A stretch of 64,000 nt of DNA from CAZPHI01 sp964586425 (GCA_964586425.1 CAZPHI010000007.1:1-64000); one strand, 5' to 3'. Numbered from the stretch's first letter, positions 1-9,600 are shown. Notes: a model not told the origin generated them from the letters alone. Made by a program: numbers and translations.

Positions 1-71
1 TCGAACCCATGCGCCCGTGAAGACAAACGGTTTTCAAGACCGCCCCGTTATGACCACTTCGGTACCTCTCC
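1..71 (-). tRNA. tRNA-Ser(UGA), 3' part cut by window edge
   Basis: Read on the minus strand, the segment begins GGAGAGGTACCGAAGTGG, the usual start of a class II serine tRNA, and has an anticodon loop with TGA flanked by a 5-bp GGCGGT/ACCG-type stem. A long variable arm and the TTCGA of the T loop are visible at the window edge. About 15-20 nt of the 3' end (T arm and acceptor) lie outside. Bases 72-218 hold no gene that I can see. Confidence 0.9.
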
Positions 72-218
72 ATGTTGCTTATTAAGTTGTGTCGCTATCG
101 GCGACTTAGTTATAATATCATTTACTTGTGATAATGTCAACACTTTTTTCGAAAAAATTTTCATTATTTTTCATTCATTAGGTGCAATTCATATCATCGC
201 ATTAGTAAAGTCGCTTAT

Positions 219-935
219 TTACTGGTTTTTTAATATATTCTCAACTAGCAATATATCTTCTGGAGTCGTGATTTTTATATTATTGTAGCTCCCTTTGGTT
301 AATTTCACATGACAATCGCCAAATTTTTCTAAAACCATAGCATCATCAGTTATTCCCTCGACTTGATTACTTGTTATCATCATATTATAGCTGCGATTGA
401 TTTTCTCAAAATCAAAGACCTGTGGTGTTTGAATCTGCCACAAAGTACTTCTTGCTGGAGTTTCTATTGCAAAGTCATTAGCATCCGCGATCTTTATTGT
501 ATCTTTTACTGGCATAGCAGCTACACATGCGCCGTAAGTTTCCACATCCGCTTTGCATCTTAACAGAATATCCTGTGTAAGACAGGGACGTGCTCCATCG
601 TGAATGTAGATATAGCATTTGCCAGAAGTAATCTTATTCACTTCCATGAGACCATTATAGACAGAGTTATAGCGTTCTTTACCACCAATAGCATATGCTG
701 CAACCTTGTCAAAGCCATATCTATCCGCTATCTCTGTTCTGCAATAATCGAGCGAATCTTCTGACGCTACAATAATTATCTTATTGATAAAGCTCTCTTG
801 AAGAGTTTTCAATGGATAGTATAACTCCGGAAAGCCCAAAATATTCATATATTGTTTTGGAATATCACTATTCATGCGTTTGCCACGGCCACCAGCCAAT
901 AGAATCGCAATGTGCATGTCTTTATTATCTATCAT
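219..935 (-). CDS. ispD: 2-C-methyl-D-erythritol 4-phosphate cytidylyltransferase
   Basis: Third step of the MEP isoprenoid pathway: couples CTP and MEP to CDP-ME in the cytosol. The glycine-rich CTP loop (LLAGGRGKRM) is at the very N-terminus, followed by the conserved PKQY segment and the HDGARP motif near the middle; about 238 residues is normal for IspD. The start is not certain: a GTG lies at 956 without a ribosome site, an ATG at 935 follows GGAGG by 14 nt, and another ATG at 917 is closest to the conserved domain. I chose 935. The gene follows tsaD on the same strand by about 50 bp, so the two may be cotranscribed. Confidence 0.93.
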   Translation of the reverse strand: MIDNKDMHIAILLAGGRGKRMNSDIPKQYMNILGFPELYYPLKTLQESFINKIIIVASEDSLDYCRTEIADRYGFDKVAAYAIGGKERYNSVYNGLMEVNKITSGKCYIYIHDGARPCLTQDILLRCKADVETYGACVAAMPVKDTIKIADANDFAIETPARSTLWQIQTPQVFDFEKINRSYNMMITSNQVEGITDDAMVLEKFGDCHVKLTKGSYNNIKITTPEDILLVENILKNQ

Positions 936-984
936 AAATGCTTTGTCTGCCTCCACATATTGAATATAATTTGTAATCCGAGTT

Positions 985-2082
985 CTATCTGCGTTCGCCT
1001 AATTTTAGATTTGGTACTGCATTCAAATCTAATCCATGTCTGGTTCCTGCCATGTACTCATAATAAGCTGCAGCACCTATCATTGCGGCATTATCAGTGC
1101 AAAAGATTGGTGATGGGCAGTAAAATTCTATGTTATTCTTTTTGCATGCTTCCTCAATAGCGCCTCTTAATGCCGAATTGGATGCGACTCCACCTGCTAT
1201 TGCAAGCTTATTGACCTTGCATTGTTCTACTGCCAGCATGGCTCTTGAAACTAGTGCATCGACAACCGCATTCTGAAATGAAGCAACTAAATCAGCTTTA
1301 TTAAAATCTATATTTTTCATTTCACATGAATTAATATAATTTAGCACAGAAGATTTGATTCCCGAAAAAGAAAAATCAAGTGGCGAACCTTCAACATGCG
1401 CTCTTGGAAAATCAATCGCTTTGGGATTGCCTTCTTTGGCTAGTTTGTCGATTTTAGGTCCTCCTGGATATCCGAGTCCAACAGCTCTTGCGACCTTGTC
1501 AAATGCTTCGCCTGCCGCATCATCTCTTGTTCTTCCTATTACATTGTATTTACCATAGTCTTCCACCAAAACAAGATGTGTATGTCCACCGGATACTACC
1601 AACGATACAAACGGTGGTTTTAAATCAGGATGTTCAATATAATTAGCAGAAATATGTCCTTCTATATGATGTACTCCAACAAGTGGTTTGTTTGTAGCAT
1701 ATGCAATTGCCTTAGCTTCAGCTACACCTACAAGCAAAGCACCCACTAAACCCGGTCCGTAAGTAACGCCTATCGCATCAATATCATCAAATGTCATATC
1801 TGCTTCCTGCAAAGCAAGCTCTATTACTTGATTAATCTGCTCTATGTGCTTTCTTGAAGCAATCTCTGGAACTACTCCACCATATAATGTATGTAACTTT
1901 ATTTGTGATGAAATAACATTCGATATTACTTGTCTTCCATCTCTAATTACAGCAGCGGCCGTCTCATCACATGAACTTTCGATAGCTAAGATAGTTACAT
2001 GTTCACCTTCCGCTGTCATATTATCAGCATGACTACGTTCCATAGTCTGCGCTGTATTAGTCATTATTATATCTGAATCCAT
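985..2082 (-). CDS. tsaD: tRNA N6-adenosine threonylcarbamoyltransferase TsaD
   Basis: Transfers the threonylcarbamoyl group to A37 of ANN-decoding tRNAs (t6A), acting with TsaB and TsaE, which are encoded 2.5-4 kb upstream at 4617-5804. The kinase-like ASKHA fold is visible: the N-terminal LAIESSCDET phosphate loop, the metal ligand pair HIEGH, and VSGGHTHL and GGVASN segments. The open frame runs on upstream to 2160, but the ATG at 2082 has a GAGG site 9 nt before it, so I placed the start there. Roughly 20-30 residues precede the conserved ESSCDE, slightly longer than usual. Confidence 0.95.
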   Translation of the reverse strand: MDSDIIMTNTAQTMERSHADNMTAEGEHVTILAIESSCDETAAAVIRDGRQVISNVISSQIKLHTLYGGVVPEIASRKHIEQINQVIELALQEADMTFDDIDAIGVTYGPGLVGALLVGVAEAKAIAYATNKPLVGVHHIEGHISANYIEHPDLKPPFVSLVVSGGHTHLVLVEDYGKYNVIGRTRDDAAGEAFDKVARAVGLGYPGGPKIDKLAKEGNPKAIDFPRAHVEGSPLDFSFSGIKSSVLNYINSCEMKNIDFNKADLVASFQNAVVDALVSRAMLAVEQCKVNKLAIAGGVASNSALRGAIEEACKKNNIEFYCPSPIFCTDNAAMIGAAAYYEYMAGTRHGLDLNAVPNLKLGERR

Positions 2083-2111
2083 CTTAATTAACCTCACTTT
2101 TGCTAATGCAT

Positions 2112-2696
2112 TTATTCTACTGCTGCTTGTCCGGCAGTCTCCCAATACAGAATCTTCCAATGTCCATTGCTATCTTTGCGGAGTTTATAGCTGTGATATA
2201 CGGATGTAAGCGAATTGTCTTCCCTCACATAATACAGGACCACTCCGATTGCATAATCTTTGGAATTAAGTGTTTTGTATTCAATATCAGATGCACTTGA
2301 TATCTTGAAATCATTAACGTATCTCTTGATATTCCGATAATTCTCAATGTCTAGTTTTAATGCAGAAAGAAATTCCTGCTCTGTTTGTTTTGATAATAGT
2401 TCCGCATCAAAAAGCTTTCTTGCCTGCTTACCAAGTGCCTCAATCTCAGCATCTGAGATTTGAGTTTTATAATATGCCTTCGTAATTCTTGCATACAGCT
2501 TCAAAACCTCTCTTGGTGATTCCGGATAATTATCATCAATGTTAAATGTTGTCAAAGCCGCAACCTCTGTGTTAGTCTCAGCTGCTTTGTCAGTTGAATC
2601 CTTAACCGGCGCTTTGTTAGATATATAGTAATAATAACCAAGGCACAATGCAGCCATTACTCCAAACATCAAAATTGTCTTAATATATTTTTTCAT
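2112..2696 (-). CDS. Membrane-anchored protein of unknown function
   Basis: About 194 residues. The N-terminus is basic and followed by one hydrophobic segment (about residues 5-25, rich in Met, Leu and Tyr), then a lysine/aspartate-rich linker and a soluble domain that would lie outside the membrane. The soluble part ends with a compact SNTF2-like looking alpha/beta pattern (alternating charged helices, then strands with YKLRKDSNGHWKILYWE), so an NTF2-like fold is possible but not shown. The start at 2696 is preceded by GGAGG at 13 nt; the frame upstream of it has no conserved character. It lies 30 bp upstream of tsaD and may be cotranscribed with it. Confidence 0.7.
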   Translation of the reverse strand: MKKYIKTILMFGVMAALCLGYYYYISNKAPVKDSTDKAAETNTEVAALTTFNIDDNYPESPREVLKLYARITKAYYKTQISDAEIEALGKQARKLFDAELLSKQTEQEFLSALKLDIENYRNIKRYVNDFKISSASDIEYKTLNSKDYAIGVVLYYVREDNSLTSVYHSYKLRKDSNGHWKILYWETAGQAAVE

Positions 2697-2789
2697 AATC
2701 GGTGATGTGCCTCCTTTCTTACTCCATAATAACATAGATAATCACATGACTTTATTTTAAGATGATTCATATGTCTGAGCGAATGGAAT

Positions 2790-3713
2790 TCACTCGCTTT
2801 GTTCATCCTCGAATTCCAACTCAATTGACTTTCCATCCTTGCAGATTTCAGTCTTACTAAAGTATTGTAAAGCATTAGGAAGGAATTCCTTCGGTTTAAC
2901 TAAAGCAGGGCTATAGTGTGTAAGCCACATTACTGCCGGATTAGCCTGACTGGCGATCTTCGCAGCTTCAACGAATGTCATATGCTTATTTTCTTTAGCC
3001 TTTGAATCCTTATCTGTTTCTCCATACATACCTTCACATATGAACAAATCTGCATTCTTCGCATTCTCAACAATTGACTGTGTTGGTCTTGTATCAGTAC
3101 AATATGTGAGTTTTATGCCTTTACGTTCAGCTCCCATTACCATATCCGGGGTATATGTTGTGCCGGACTCATCAGTTACTTCCATCCCGTTCTGAAGCTT
3201 ATTCCAATAATTTCTTGGAATATTCGCCTGCATTGCAGCTTCAAGATTGAATTTTCCTTTTCTCTTAATATTAATTGAATATCCATAACAAGTTACAGCA
3301 TGATTTACTCTAAATGCATCTATTATATAGCCATTAATCTCAATCTGCTGCTGTTGCTCAGTTAGTTCAATAAATCTAAGTTCAAAAGGTAATTCAGGTG
3401 CAATAACTCTTAATGCAGAAACTACACGTTCAAGTCCTTTAGGTCCAATCAGTGTAATTGGATCTCTTCTATCCGCGTTACCAATTGTAAGTAGAAGCCC
3501 TGGAAGTCCACTAATATGATCTGCATGGTAATGTGTAAAACATATTATATCTATTGGTTTAAACGTCCAGCCTTTTTCTTTAATTGCAACCTGAGTTCCT
3601 TCACCACAATCTATTAGCAAATTACTGCCATTATATCTTGTCATCAGCGAAGTCAGCCACCTTCCCGGCAGTGGCATCATTCCGCCTGTTCCAAGTAAAC
3701 ATACATCTAACAT
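2790..3713 (-). CDS. rnz: Ribonuclease Z
   Basis: tRNA 3'-end endonuclease of the metallo-beta-lactamase superfamily. The zinc site motif HYHADH is at residues 61-66, the long-form ElaC N-terminus (LLGTGGMMPLPGR) starts at residue 6, and further ligands are seen in AVTCYGYSI, TYCTDTRPT and the C-terminal LTHYSPA. At 307 residues it has the normal length of bacterial RNase Z. A CGAGG site lies 6 nt before the ATG. It may process the serine tRNA and others; nothing in the sequence shows regulation. Confidence 0.95.
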   Translation of the reverse strand: MLDVCLLGTGGMMPLPGRWLTSLMTRYNGSNLLIDCGEGTQVAIKEKGWTFKPIDIICFTHYHADHISGLPGLLLTIGNADRRDPITLIGPKGLERVVSALRVIAPELPFELRFIELTEQQQQIEINGYIIDAFRVNHAVTCYGYSINIKRKGKFNLEAAMQANIPRNYWNKLQNGMEVTDESGTTYTPDMVMGAERKGIKLTYCTDTRPTQSIVENAKNADLFICEGMYGETDKDSKAKENKHMTFVEAAKIASQANPAVMWLTHYSPALVKPKEFLPNALQYFSKTEICKDGKSIELEFEDEQSE

Positions 3714-3795
3714 GATAATCCTCGTTTCTTAATTGGGCACCATCACTTTACACGAACATCATTAATGATATAAAAACCCACTTTTTTATAGTATA

Positions 3796-4026
3796 CTATA
3801 TCGAGGCTATTTTTTCCACGTCAATTTTGAATGTTTTTGTAATTTTGTCGTAACAAGCCTCACAAATGTCGAATCTGTGAACCTCTCCATCCTTATCAGA
3901 GAAATAATCCCATTCCACTAAGAATTCATTGACACCCTCACGTATAATTCCTCTGTTTACCACAAGTTCTTTGCCACAGCAATTACAAACTATTTTACTT
4001 ATCTGGTTTTTTGAATATTTTCTCAT
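3796..4026 (-). CDS. Small zinc-ribbon-like protein
   Basis: 76 residues with two cysteine pairs, CNCC near the N-terminus and CEAC near the C-terminus, about 40 residues apart, which is the pattern of a small zinc ribbon. Between them is a charged stretch with strand-like residues. The ATG at 4026 follows GGAGG by 6 nt, which decides it over the upstream ATG at 4050. A terminator lies just upstream, so it has its own promoter. I do not recognise the family; similar small proteins occur in Clostridia as hypothetical genes. Confidence 0.7.
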   Translation of the reverse strand: MRKYSKNQISKIVCNCCGKELVVNRGIIREGVNEFLVEWDYFSDKDGEVHRFDICEACYDKITKTFKIDVEKIASI

Positions 4027-4079
4027 ATTAGTCCTCCATATAATTATCATTGATGTTACAACTAGTCCATGCCAAACAA

Positions 4080-4111
4080 AAAAGGATGGCAGGTCAATCC
4101 TGTCATCCTGA
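4080..4111 (-). terminator. Intrinsic terminator after rimI
   Basis: On the minus strand a stem built from GGATGACAGG and its near-complement around a 4-base loop is followed by a run of T (the A-run at 4077-4083 on the plus strand). It lies just past the rimI stop at 4125 and closes the tsaE-tsaB-rimI unit. Confidence 0.75.
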
Positions 4112-4124
4112 ATTATATTATATA

Positions 4125-4589
4125 TTACTGACTATTTTTAGTGGTAAAAAATGTTTTTGACATAACATTGGCATCTTCTACCGGTTTTTCATAAAAGTTT
4201 TTTCTTATACCGATATCTCTGAAACCGTGCTTAAGATATAGATTATGCGCTGCTTCATTGCTTTTTCTAACTTCAAGGAAGAAGATATCAAGTGGAATTT
4301 CCTTTCCTCTTCTTTCCACTTCATCCATTATTCTGTCAGCTATACCTTGCCTTCTATACTCAGGTGCTACAGCCACATTGGTGATATTTCCCTCACCAAG
4401 TACCGTCCACATGCCGCAATACCCAGCAACTACACCGTCAACCGTACATACAACACAAACATTTTCCGGCGTCTCCATAGCTTCTTTAATTGATTTTCTC
4501 GTCCATGGTATTGAAAATGCTGCTGCCTCAATCGACGCAACTTCATCAAGATCACGTTCTTCCATCTTTCTTACAACTATATCTGCCAT
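4125..4589 (-). CDS. rimI: Ribosomal protein S18 alanine N-acetyltransferase
   Basis: GNAT acetyltransferase of 154 residues that acetylates the N-terminal alanine of ribosomal protein S18. The acetyl-CoA loop is seen as RRQGIADRIM around residue 80, preceded by NVAVAPEYR, and the C-terminal EVRKSNEAAHNLYLKHGF motif is typical of RimI. The gene follows tsaB by 27 bp in the order tsaE-tsaB-rimI, an arrangement common in Firmicutes, which supports the RimI assignment over a generic GNAT. Confidence 0.92.
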   Translation of the reverse strand: MADIVVRKMEERDLDEVASIEAAAFSIPWTRKSIKEAMETPENVCVVCTVDGVVAGYCGMWTVLGEGNITNVAVAPEYRRQGIADRIMDEVERRGKEIPLDIFFLEVRKSNEAAHNLYLKHGFRDIGIRKNFYEKPVEDANVMSKTFFTTKNSQ

Positions 4590-4616
4590 ACTCTTTCTCC
4601 AACCCCGTATATATAT

Positions 4617-5351
4617 TTAAATTGTCAGCTTTTTATTCAATTCTCTCTCAGCCTGTGATGGTCTCAAATAATCCGGTGCATGGTCACGTGCATTAATATC
4701 CATCCCATTCTCATGCATATGCATTCCAAGCATTGCAACGCTTGCTGCTCTCTGGGTATTAAGAGATACTGGCGCAAATGTATATTCAATACCAGCTTCA
4801 ACTCCAAGAATTCTCTCCATTACTGGAGTTCCATCGCCGAGGAATATTACTTTCTTTTCTGGATATTCCTTGGTAACTTCATATACTTTTGATACGAGAT
4901 CTGCCGCAGAAAGAATTGACTGTTCCATCTCTTTTTTCATCTCGTATGTATTATCATCATTCTTTTCAAATATATATATTCCTGCATATACATGACTTCT
5001 CTTTGCATCCATCAATGGACATATTATGCAGTCACTTCCATAGTAATTGTATGCCATCGCCTCAAGCGTTGGTACTGCAAGCACTGGTTTATTAAGTGCA
5101 AGCCCTATTCCCTTTCCTGTTGATGATCCAATTCTAAGACCTGTAAATGATCCCGGTCCACTTGATATTGCAATTGCATCCACTGTATCTAGAGGTGTCT
5201 CTGTCATCTTGCAGATTTCATCTATCATAGGTAAAAGTGTCTGTGAATGTGTCTTTTTGTAATTAATCGTATATTCTGCTGTGAGTACATCATCTGTTAT
5301 TATTGCAACTGATGCTGTTACTGCAGAACTTTCAATTCCAAGAATTCTCAT
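4617..5351 (-). CDS. tsaB: tRNA threonylcarbamoyladenosine synthesis protein TsaB
   Basis: Inactive TsaD paralogue that scaffolds the t6A enzyme complex. 244 residues beginning MRILGIESSAVTASVAI, with the conserved ISSGPGSFTGLRIG segment near residue 65 that marks TsaB. The C-terminal half is variable, as is usual. GGAGG lies 4 nt before the ATG. It sits between tsaE (21 bp upstream) and rimI (27 bp downstream), so the three are almost certainly one transcript. Confidence 0.95.
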   Translation of the reverse strand: MRILGIESSAVTASVAIITDDVLTAEYTINYKKTHSQTLLPMIDEICKMTETPLDTVDAIAISSGPGSFTGLRIGSSTGKGIGLALNKPVLAVPTLEAMAYNYYGSDCIICPLMDAKRSHVYAGIYIFEKNDDNTYEMKKEMEQSILSAADLVSKVYEVTKEYPEKKVIFLGDGTPVMERILGVEAGIEYTFAPVSLNTQRAASVAMLGMHMHENGMDINARDHAPDYLRPSQAERELNKKLTI

Positions 5352-5372
5352 ACTACCTCCTTATCTGAGCAT

Positions 5373-5804
5373 TTAGTTATATCTCTCAACCGTAATCCTT
5401 CTATAATCAAATCCCTTTTCGAGATTCTTTTTAATTTTGATAATCAATGCGTCCTCTGGTAATATCTCCTCAATAAGATTGCCCCATTCGATGAGACATA
5501 CACCTTCTCCATAGAAATATTCTTCGTAGCCTATTTCATCCATTTCGCTTACATCACCAATTCTATATACATCAAAATGATAGAATGGTATTCTACCCTG
5601 TTCATATACCTGTACAATTGTGAATGTTGGGCTGTTTATTGATTCTGTTATTCCAAGGCCTGCTGCAAATCCCTGAGTAAAAACTGTTTTTCCAACTCCA
5701 AGGTCACCAAGAAGGCAGATTACCTGTCCACTGTATGCTTTTTTTCCATATTCCACGCCGAGATTATATGTCTCTTTGTAACTATTTGTTTCATACGTCA
5801 TCAT
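5373..5804 (-). CDS. tsaE: tRNA threonylcarbamoyladenosine synthesis ATPase TsaE
   Basis: Small P-loop ATPase that supports TsaD/TsaB turnover. 143 residues with the Walker A motif GDLGVGKT near residue 34, the SPTF motif that follows it, and the FYHFDVYRI strand that carries the Walker B aspartate. The GEGVCLIEWG segment is also characteristic. It is the first gene of the tsaE-tsaB-rimI unit; an AAGG site lies just before the double ATG. Confidence 0.95.
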   Translation of the reverse strand: MMTYETNSYKETYNLGVEYGKKAYSGQVICLLGDLGVGKTVFTQGFAAGLGITESINSPTFTIVQVYEQGRIPFYHFDVYRIGDVSEMDEIGYEEYFYGEGVCLIEWGNLIEEILPEDALIIKIKKNLEKGFDYRRITVERYN

Positions 5805-5833
5805 TATACCTTCATTCCTTATGCATGCATCAA

Positions 5834-6331
5834 CTACAGTTTCATTTTATGCTGATCCAGATTCTTCGCGATCAAAGTCTTAAGCTCACCTATTGAATCA
5901 CTGATACAGCGTTTTGGTATGATATTAGCCATTACGGGTGTAAAGTAAAGAAGTACACTTTTTCCAGTATCTTTAACTCTATACACATCTTTCCATGAAC
6001 ACTCAGCCTTCATATCTCCTGAAGTAATTATTATACCATCATCTGAGAATTTATAATGCTGCATAACATTAATCATGGTCTTTTTGCCTGATTTTCCTGC
6101 CTTTTTACAGCTTGTTTTGAGCTGAACAGGAATTATAACAACAAATAATGCTGCAAAGAATGCTAAAGTGACTGTATAGGTCACTTCAGTTTTTCCAATA
6201 GATACAACTGCAATCGCTGCAAGCACCAAGCCTAGAAGTATCTCCATTATACCACTGACACTGTGATATTTGTGATATACTTTATAATTAAACAAATCAT
6301 CTTCGTTGTAAGATACATCAAGTTCTATCAT
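5834..6331 (-). CDS. YcxB-like membrane protein
   Basis: 165 residues: an acidic N-terminal strand region, two adjacent hydrophobic segments (about 28-46 and 51-70) that form a membrane hairpin, then a basic loop and a C-terminal domain with strands such as HYKFSDDGIIITS and CSWKDVYRVKDTG. That order matches the YcxB-like family, whose C-terminal part resembles a PH-like domain. Function is unknown. It lies 29 bp upstream of tsaE and 26 bp downstream of tex, so it may be read with either. Confidence 0.65.
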   Translation of the reverse strand: MIELDVSYNEDDLFNYKVYHKYHSVSGIMEILLGLVLAAIAVVSIGKTEVTYTVTLAFFAALFVVIIPVQLKTSCKKAGKSGKKTMINVMQHYKFSDDGIIITSGDMKAECSWKDVYRVKDTGKSVLLYFTPVMANIIPKRCISDSIGELKTLIAKNLDQHKMKL

Positions 6332-6357
6332 ACGCTACCTCTCTATGTGTCTGCCAA

Positions 6358-8655
6358 TTATTTGATAAACTTTGCAAGACGGCTAAGATCAAGTTCTCCG
6401 TTTTTGCTGCGCTTGTTGTTTCTATTGTTATCGCGTTTACCGTTATAATTTCTGTTTCCATTATTACCATTGTCTTTACTGCCAAATGCTCCATCAACAT
6501 TACCATTGTTCTCATCAAGCTTCATTGTAAGCTGAATTCTATTCTTAGCAATATCTACTGACATAACTTTAACATCAACGATATCACCTACACTTACAGC
6601 TTCAAGTGGATGATTAATTCTCTTATAGCTCATCTGTGAGATATGAACCAAACCATCCTGATGAACACCGATATCAACGAAGGCTCCGAAATCAATAACA
6701 TTTCTAACGGTGCCCTTAAGAACCATACCTGGCTTCAAATCCTCCATACTTAAGACATCTGTTCTAAGAATTGGCTTAGGCATCTCATCACGTGGGTCAC
6801 GGCCTGGTTTCTCAAGCTCTTTAATAATATCTTCTAAAGTCATCTCACCAACGCCGATTTCGTTAGCAACTTTAACCATATCTTTAACCTTATTCTTAAG
6901 ACCAGCAAGCTCGCCTGTTGTAATTGAATCTTTGTCGTACCCAAGCATCTCCAATAATTTGAATGCTGCTTCATAGCTTTCAGGATGCACACTTGTTGCA
7001 TCTAATGGGTTGTCTCCACCTGAAATACGCATGAAACCTGCACACTGCTCGAATGCTTTTGGTCCAAGCTTCGCAACTTTAAGTAACTGTTTTCTATTAG
7101 TGAATCTTCCGTTATTCTCTCTATATTCAACGATATTCTTGGCAATTGCCTTAGAGATACCTGAGATATATTCAAGTAATGATGCTGATGCTGTATTCAA
7201 ATCAACACCAACTTTATTAACACTGTCTTCTACTACGCCTGCAAGTGCTTCGCCAAGTTTCTTCTGGTTCATATCATGCTGATACTGACCAACACCGATT
7301 GACTTAGGATCAATCTTAACGAGCTCTGCAAGTGGATCCTGAAGTCTTCTTGCGATTGAAACCGCACTTCTTTGAGCAACATCAAAATCAGGGAATTCTT
7401 CTGTAGCTAATTTGCTGGCAGAATATACAGATGCACCAGCTTCATTAGTAATAATGTATTCAACTTTTTCATCGATTTCTTTTAACATATCAACGATAAC
7501 CTGCTCAGATTCTCTTGATGCAGTACCGTTACCAACAGAAATCAGGGAAACACCATATTTTTTAATAAGCTTTTTAACTTCTGCTTTTGATTCTTCAATC
7601 TTCATATGTGGAGCTGTTGGGTAGATTACTTTAGTTGCAAGAACTTTACCTGTTTCATCAACAACAGCTAACTTACATCCTGTTCGAAATGCTGGATCCC
7701 ATCCAAGTACTACTTTACCATTGATTGGTGGCTGAAGAAGTAACTGCTCAAGATTCTTACCGAATACTCTAATAGCTCCATCTTCTGCTGTTTCTGTAAG
7801 CATATTTCTAATTTCACGCTCGATTGCTGGGGCAATGAGTCTATTATAGCTATCTTCAATTGTAGCCTTCAATATTGGTGCAGTGAATTCATTATCATTA
7901 GTGATAATAACGCCTTCAAGATGAGATAAAATCTTCTCAGTTGGTGCTTCAACCTTAACTGTAAGAATCTTCTCATTCTCACCTCTGTTTAATGCAAGAG
8001 TTCTATGTCCAGCAACCTTAGCAATCGGTTCACTATACTCATAATACATCTCATATACTGACTGCTGCTCTTTATCTTTTGCTGCAGAACTGATTGTTCC
8101 CTCTTTCCATGTTGTATCTCTGATATATGTTCTGTAATCAGCCTCATCAGCAATACGCTCTGCAATAATATCAAGTGCTCCTGCGATTGCATCCTTCTCT
8201 GATTTCACTTCTTTTTCTTCTGAGATATACTTAGCTGCCTCTTCTTCGATTGGCTGCTTAGCATCCTGTGCATAGATATAATCTGCTAATGGCTCTAAGC
8301 CTTTCTCCTTAGCAATTGTAGCTCTTGTTCTTCTCTTCTGCTTATATGGTCTGTAGAGATCCTCTACTGCAACCATTGTCTCAGCAGCAATAATCTGAGC
8401 CTTTAATTCATCTGTTAACTTACCCTGCTCCTCAATGCTTGATATAACCTGTGCTTTACGATCTTCAAGATTACGAAGATATCTAAGTCTTTCATCAAGG
8501 TTACGAAGTACCTCATCATTAAGTGCTCCTGTTACCTCTTTACGGTATCTAGCTATAAATGGAATTGTACATCCTTCATCTATAAGTTTTACAGTAGCAT
8601 CGACTTGCTCTACCTTAATATTCAATTCCTGTGCCAACGCTTTGTTAATATCCAT
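6358..8655 (-). CDS. tex: Tex family RNA-binding transcription accessory protein
   Basis: 765 residues, full length for Tex. Visible in order: N-terminal helical region with the RYRKEVTGAL motif, a YqgF/RNase H-like domain beginning near residue 325 (VVLGWDPAFRTG), helix-hairpin-helix repeats near residue 490-560 (LNTASASLLEYISGIS), and an S1 RNA-binding domain around 645-715 (VLKGTVRNVIDFGAFVDIG). The last 45 residues are rich in Asn, Gly, Lys and Arg, a disordered basic tail that may add RNA affinity. Tex acts in transcription and RNA metabolism. A bidirectional-looking terminator lies upstream at 8712-8753, so it starts its own transcript. Confidence 0.95.
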   Translation of the reverse strand: MDINKALAQELNIKVEQVDATVKLIDEGCTIPFIARYRKEVTGALNDEVLRNLDERLRYLRNLEDRKAQVISSIEEQGKLTDELKAQIIAAETMVAVEDLYRPYKQKRRTRATIAKEKGLEPLADYIYAQDAKQPIEEEAAKYISEEKEVKSEKDAIAGALDIIAERIADEADYRTYIRDTTWKEGTISSAAKDKEQQSVYEMYYEYSEPIAKVAGHRTLALNRGENEKILTVKVEAPTEKILSHLEGVIITNDNEFTAPILKATIEDSYNRLIAPAIEREIRNMLTETAEDGAIRVFGKNLEQLLLQPPINGKVVLGWDPAFRTGCKLAVVDETGKVLATKVIYPTAPHMKIEESKAEVKKLIKKYGVSLISVGNGTASRESEQVIVDMLKEIDEKVEYIITNEAGASVYSASKLATEEFPDFDVAQRSAVSIARRLQDPLAELVKIDPKSIGVGQYQHDMNQKKLGEALAGVVEDSVNKVGVDLNTASASLLEYISGISKAIAKNIVEYRENNGRFTNRKQLLKVAKLGPKAFEQCAGFMRISGGDNPLDATSVHPESYEAAFKLLEMLGYDKDSITTGELAGLKNKVKDMVKVANEIGVGEMTLEDIIKELEKPGRDPRDEMPKPILRTDVLSMEDLKPGMVLKGTVRNVIDFGAFVDIGVHQDGLVHISQMSYKRINHPLEAVSVGDIVDVKVMSVDIAKNRIQLTMKLDENNGNVDGAFGSKDNGNNGNRNYNGKRDNNRNNKRSKNGELDLSRLAKFIK

Positions 8656-8711
8656 GTGTTTTAATAACCTCCAAATAGTACTAATTTTGTCTGTCCTGGT
8701 GCCCTCATCTT

Positions 8712-8753
8712 AAAAAGGCATACTTCGTATATTATACCAAAGTATGCCTTTTC
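8712..8753 (-). terminator. Intrinsic terminator after the 8780 gene
   Basis: AAAAGGCATACTT and its complement AAGTATGCCTTTT form a 13-bp stem around a 13-base loop, with T runs on both strands. It lies 27 bp past the stop of the 8780-9571 gene and just upstream of tex. Confidence 0.85.
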
Positions 8754-8779
8754 ATGCAAGTTATGTAATTCAGTTTGTT

Positions 8780-9571
8780 CTAGTCAATATTACTTATCAG
8801 ATAATGCAAGAATGTTGCTGCATTATCCTTACATGCTGCATCCTTCATAATTCCAATAACCGCTCCTGACGGCAGCATTGACTTCTCATATACATATTTT
8901 GCTGGGGTACAACCAATCCCAACAGGTATCTCCTCACCATTAACAACATTGTAATCAAGATATTTTTTAACCTTCTCTAATTCTGCGTCCGATAGAATCT
9001 CTCGTAAATCCATAAGAAGACATCCATCCCTATCGATATCTAATATGCTTCCGGCCTTAGATGACGAGTAAATCACTACATCACAATCACCCTTGCTAAT
9101 TAGTTTATCAATCTCTTGTCTTTGTTCTGAATCATTCTCATACTCTGATTCATTAATAGTAAAATCACCATATGCATATATCCTATTATGTGAATCCAGG
9201 CTAGCTTCTACTTCCTCTGTAAAGTTTGCTAACTGTCTATCCTGTATTGCAATCGAGATGCATGCATATACACTCATTAATCTATGAGAATGCATATAAT
9301 TGTCATATGTTATTTTGCCACCAATACCAATTATAAGAATTGCGGCAATAATTATATAGACCTTCTTATAATACCATATATAACCAATCTTCTCACCTAG
9401 TGACATCTTGTGGAATTTGTTTTTACTATTCTGCTTCTCTCTGTTTAAATCGCTGTCAACGTGCGCATTAGGAAATATCTTGTCAAATGTCTCTCTGACA
9501 CTTTCCTCATGCTCCTTCGCATCATTCTTCTCTTCTGCATCTTCGCTGCTAAAGTTAAAATCATCTTTCAT
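8780..9571 (-). CDS. Single-pass membrane protein of unknown function
   Basis: 263 residues. The first 60 are very charged (Asp, Glu, Lys) and predicted cytoplasmic; one hydrophobic segment at about 70-88 (YIIIAAILIIGIGG) crosses the membrane; the remaining 170 residues are outside. The outer domain contains a segment resembling periplasmic binding proteins, with GDCDVVIYSS, MDLREIL and VPVGIGCTP-like turns. A GGGGG site precedes the ATG. It is the last gene before a strong terminator and starts about 30 bp after thiM. I cannot name the family. Confidence 0.7.
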   Translation of the reverse strand: MKDDFNFSSEDAEEKNDAKEHEESVRETFDKIFPNAHVDSDLNREKQNSKNKFHKMSLGEKIGYIWYYKKVYIIIAAILIIGIGGKITYDNYMHSHRLMSVYACISIAIQDRQLANFTEEVEASLDSHNRIYAYGDFTINESEYENDSEQRQEIDKLISKGDCDVVIYSSSKAGSILDIDRDGCLLMDLREILSDAELEKVKKYLDYNVVNGEEIPVGIGCTPAKYVYEKSMLPSGAVIGIMKDAACKDNAATFLHYLISNID

Positions 9572-9600
9572 TCTTATCCCCCTTTAGGCTTTCGCTCTAA